A DNA stretch of 34,460 bases. Origin: Candidatus Altarchaeota archaeon. GTDB lineage: Archaea > Altiarchaeota > Altiarchaeia > IMC4 > QMZM01. Below are positions 33,292 to 34,460 of the stretch, piece by piece (within the stretch, counting starts at the first letter, position 1; each line of letters opens with the position of its first letter). The stretch covers positions 1-34,460 of the forward strand of contig JAUWTD010000008.1 in NCBI GenBank assembly GCA_030609775.1, in the 5' to 3' direction. Below the pieces are notes generated by a model, which made no database searches, was not told the origin of the DNA, and saw only the letters and a list, made by a program, of their open reading frames with translations. A program made the position numbers and the translations under genes.

Positions 33292-34083
33292 TTAGTCTAC
33301 ATCCTCCAATGCCCTTAAGATCTCTAAGGGGACAAAGAAATGAACCGTGTTCGTTTGATCAGATGACATATCATTTAATGAATGAAGGCTTCTGAGATGC
33401 AGTGCGCCCGGGATTTTATGCAACTTCTCTGCAGCATCCGCCAGATTCTTTGAGGCTGCAACCTCTCCTTCAGCCTTCAGGATTGTGGCCCGCTTCTCTC
33501 TTTCGGCTTCGGCCTGCTTTGCCATCGTCCTTTTCAGGTTACCTGGAAGCTCCACGTCCATTAACTCTATCATATCAATCTCGATACCCCAACCATCAGT
33601 TGCCTCACCAACTATTTTTTTGAGTTTTTCTGCTAGGTTCTTCCTATCCGAGAGGAGTTCATCAAGGGTTGCTTCACCACACACATTCCTCAGAGACGTT
33701 TGACCATATTTTGAGACCGCATATCTGTAGTCCTCAACCTCCAAAAAAGCCTTTTCCGGATTTTTAACCTTGAAATACACGACAGCATTTATGTTAGCAG
33801 GTACATTATCCTTGGTCATAATCTCTTGTTTCGGAACATCCAAGGTCAAGGTCCGAAGATCCATCTTTATCAACTGATGATAAAACGGTATAACCAGATT
33901 AAGCCCAGGTCCACGAACCTCAGAATATTTTCCAAACGCGAGAAGCACACCCCGCTCATACTCTTTTATGATTCTTACAAACATAGAGGATACTATTATC
34001 AAAAGAGGCAAACCAACGAAAATTAAAGGAATTAACAAAGCAAACAAACCAAATATTGCACTAAACAGACCCATAAGATTCAC
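33292..34083 (-). CDS. SPFH/band 7 (stomatin-like) membrane protein
   Basis: A 263-residue slipin with one N-terminal membrane segment (about 5-35), then the SPFH domain (RIIKEYERGVLLAFGKY; LDVPKQEIMTKDNVPANINAVVYFKV) and the conserved AKQAEAEREKRA coiled-coil helix. Family members form ring or cage assemblies on membranes and often pair with an NfeD-type protease partner, which is absent here. A strong AAGGTGA site lies 5 bases before the ATG, behind a duplicated TATA element. First gene of a two-gene operon. Confidence 0.9.
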   Translation of the reverse strand: MNLMGLFSAIFGLFALLIPLIFVGLPLLIIVSSMFVRIIKEYERGVLLAFGKYSEVRGPGLNLVIPFYHQLIKMDLRTLTLDVPKQEIMTKDNVPANINAVVYFKVKNPEKAFLEVEDYRYAVSKYGQTSLRNVCGEATLDELLSDRKNLAEKLKKIVGEATDGWGIEIDMIELMDVELPGNLKRTMAKQAEAEREKRATILKAEGEVAASKNLADAAEKLHKIPGALHLRSLHSLNDMSSDQTNTVHFFVPLEILRALEDVD

Positions 34084-34095
34084 CTTTTAATAGTA

Positions 34096-34145
34096 TACGG
34101 TGCAGTGTATATAAACCTTGTTACGGTGCAGTGTATATAAATCTT
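34096..34145 (-). promoter_or_regulatory. Tandemly duplicated promoter of the SPFH operon
   Basis: Two copies of a 24-bp unit (34096-34119 and 34122-34145; 23 of 24 identical) each carry, on the minus strand, a TTTATATA box and the flanking ACACTGCACCGTA. The boxes lie about 25-32 and 51-58 bases before the ATG at 34083. Two start sites or a doubled regulator site are possible. Confidence 0.65.
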
Positions 34146-34197
34146 ATAGTGTCTTATAATTTTTCAATTTCTATTATATTTATTATACAAAAATAAG

Positions 34198-34460
34198 ATG
34201 CCAACCATATCAGAGAAGATTCTTGCCCAGAACTCCCAAAGAAGGGCAGTGGATGCCGGAGAGATAGTGGAAGCCGATGTAGACTATGTCATGGTTAACG
34301 ATGTCACGGGTTTACCTGCATTCGAAGTCTTTGAAGAATTCAATACCCAACCCAAAAAGGAAAAGATCATCCTGATTCCAGACCATTATGTGCCTAACAA
34401 AGATGTCGCGTCTGCTGAACAGGCTAACGCGATGCGCAGGTTCGCTGAAAAACATGGTAT
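34198..34460 (+). CDS. Aconitase-family dehydratase large subunit, 5' part
   Basis: The first 87 codons of a gene cut by the window end; not in the ORF track. The translation MPTISEKILAQNS, with AGEIVEADVDYVMVNDVTG and IILIPDHYVP, matches the N-terminus of the 3-isopropylmalate/homoaconitate/2,3-dimethylmalate dehydratase large subunit group (LeuC/HacA). The Fe-S cysteines lie beyond the end. LeuC would act with the local ilvE in leucine synthesis, but archaeal HacA cannot be excluded. An AT-rich TATTATATTTATTATA promoter element lies about 10-30 bases upstream. Confidence 0.85.
   Translation, partial: MPTISEKILAQNSQRRAVDAGEIVEADVDYVMVNDVTGLPAFEVFEEFNTQPKKEKIILIPDHYVPNKDVASAEQANAMRRFAEKHG

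Overview
The window looks archaeal. It carries an archaeal-type UMP kinase, an archaeal-type phosphoglycerate kinase (HQGRPG motif), a Fae-Hps fusion, an HTH-ACT amino-acid regulator, a DUF835 domain, TTTATATA-type TATA boxes 25-50 bases before start codons, and AGGTGA ribosome binding sites. The Fae-Hps fusion and the archaeal enzyme set fit euryarchaeal or Altiarchaeota-like lineages, but I cannot place the organism more precisely. Gene density is high, and I see no rRNA, tRNA, CRISPR array or transposase.

Left part (1-6.2 kb): two small membrane proteins (DUF2085, DUF4870); a PheT-like protein holding only the N-terminal B1-B3/B4 half of phenylalanyl-tRNA synthetase beta; a TrkH / cation-proton antiporter pair; and two paralogous glycine-rich membrane proteins, one extended by nonapeptide repeats. 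Next comes a 1137-residue protein with two AAA+ modules and a C-terminal DUF835 domain (6.2-9.6 kb).

Middle part (9.6-20.5 kb): mostly housekeeping genes on the minus strand. They are a PfkB-family kinase, ilvE, purM, an HxlB-like SIS protein, tatD, scpB, a secreted FG-GAP-type protein on a Thr-rich stalk, a HemK/PrmC-type methyltransferase, fae-hps and pgk. pyrH and one unknown gene point the other way. Fae-Hps and the SIS protein could together form the ribulose-monophosphate route between ribulose 5-phosphate and fructose 6-phosphate.

Right part (20.6-32.5 kb): an HTH-ACT regulator, then an 11-kb plus-strand tryptophan locus in the order trpE-ridA-[three-gene cassette]-trpG-trpD-[small ORF-YgjP-like peptidase]-trpC-trpF-trpB-trpA-MBL-fold nuclease. 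All seven trp functions are present. The trpE promoter has three alternating half-sites on a 10-bp period over its TATA box. The cassette between ridA and trpG is the most unusual element. It consists of a winged-helix/nucleotidyltransferase protein with an intact GSX10DXD site, a small basic protein and a membrane-anchored TPR protein. The three genes are joined by 4-base overlaps and preceded by three ATAAC-N6-GTTAT palindromes 27-28 bp apart. It looks like a self-regulated, possibly toxin-antitoxin-like or signalling module lodged inside a biosynthetic operon. The window ends with two tandem SPFH/stomatin-like genes (minus strand, duplicated promoter) and the start of an aconitase-family 3-isopropylmalate/homoaconitate dehydratase large subunit.
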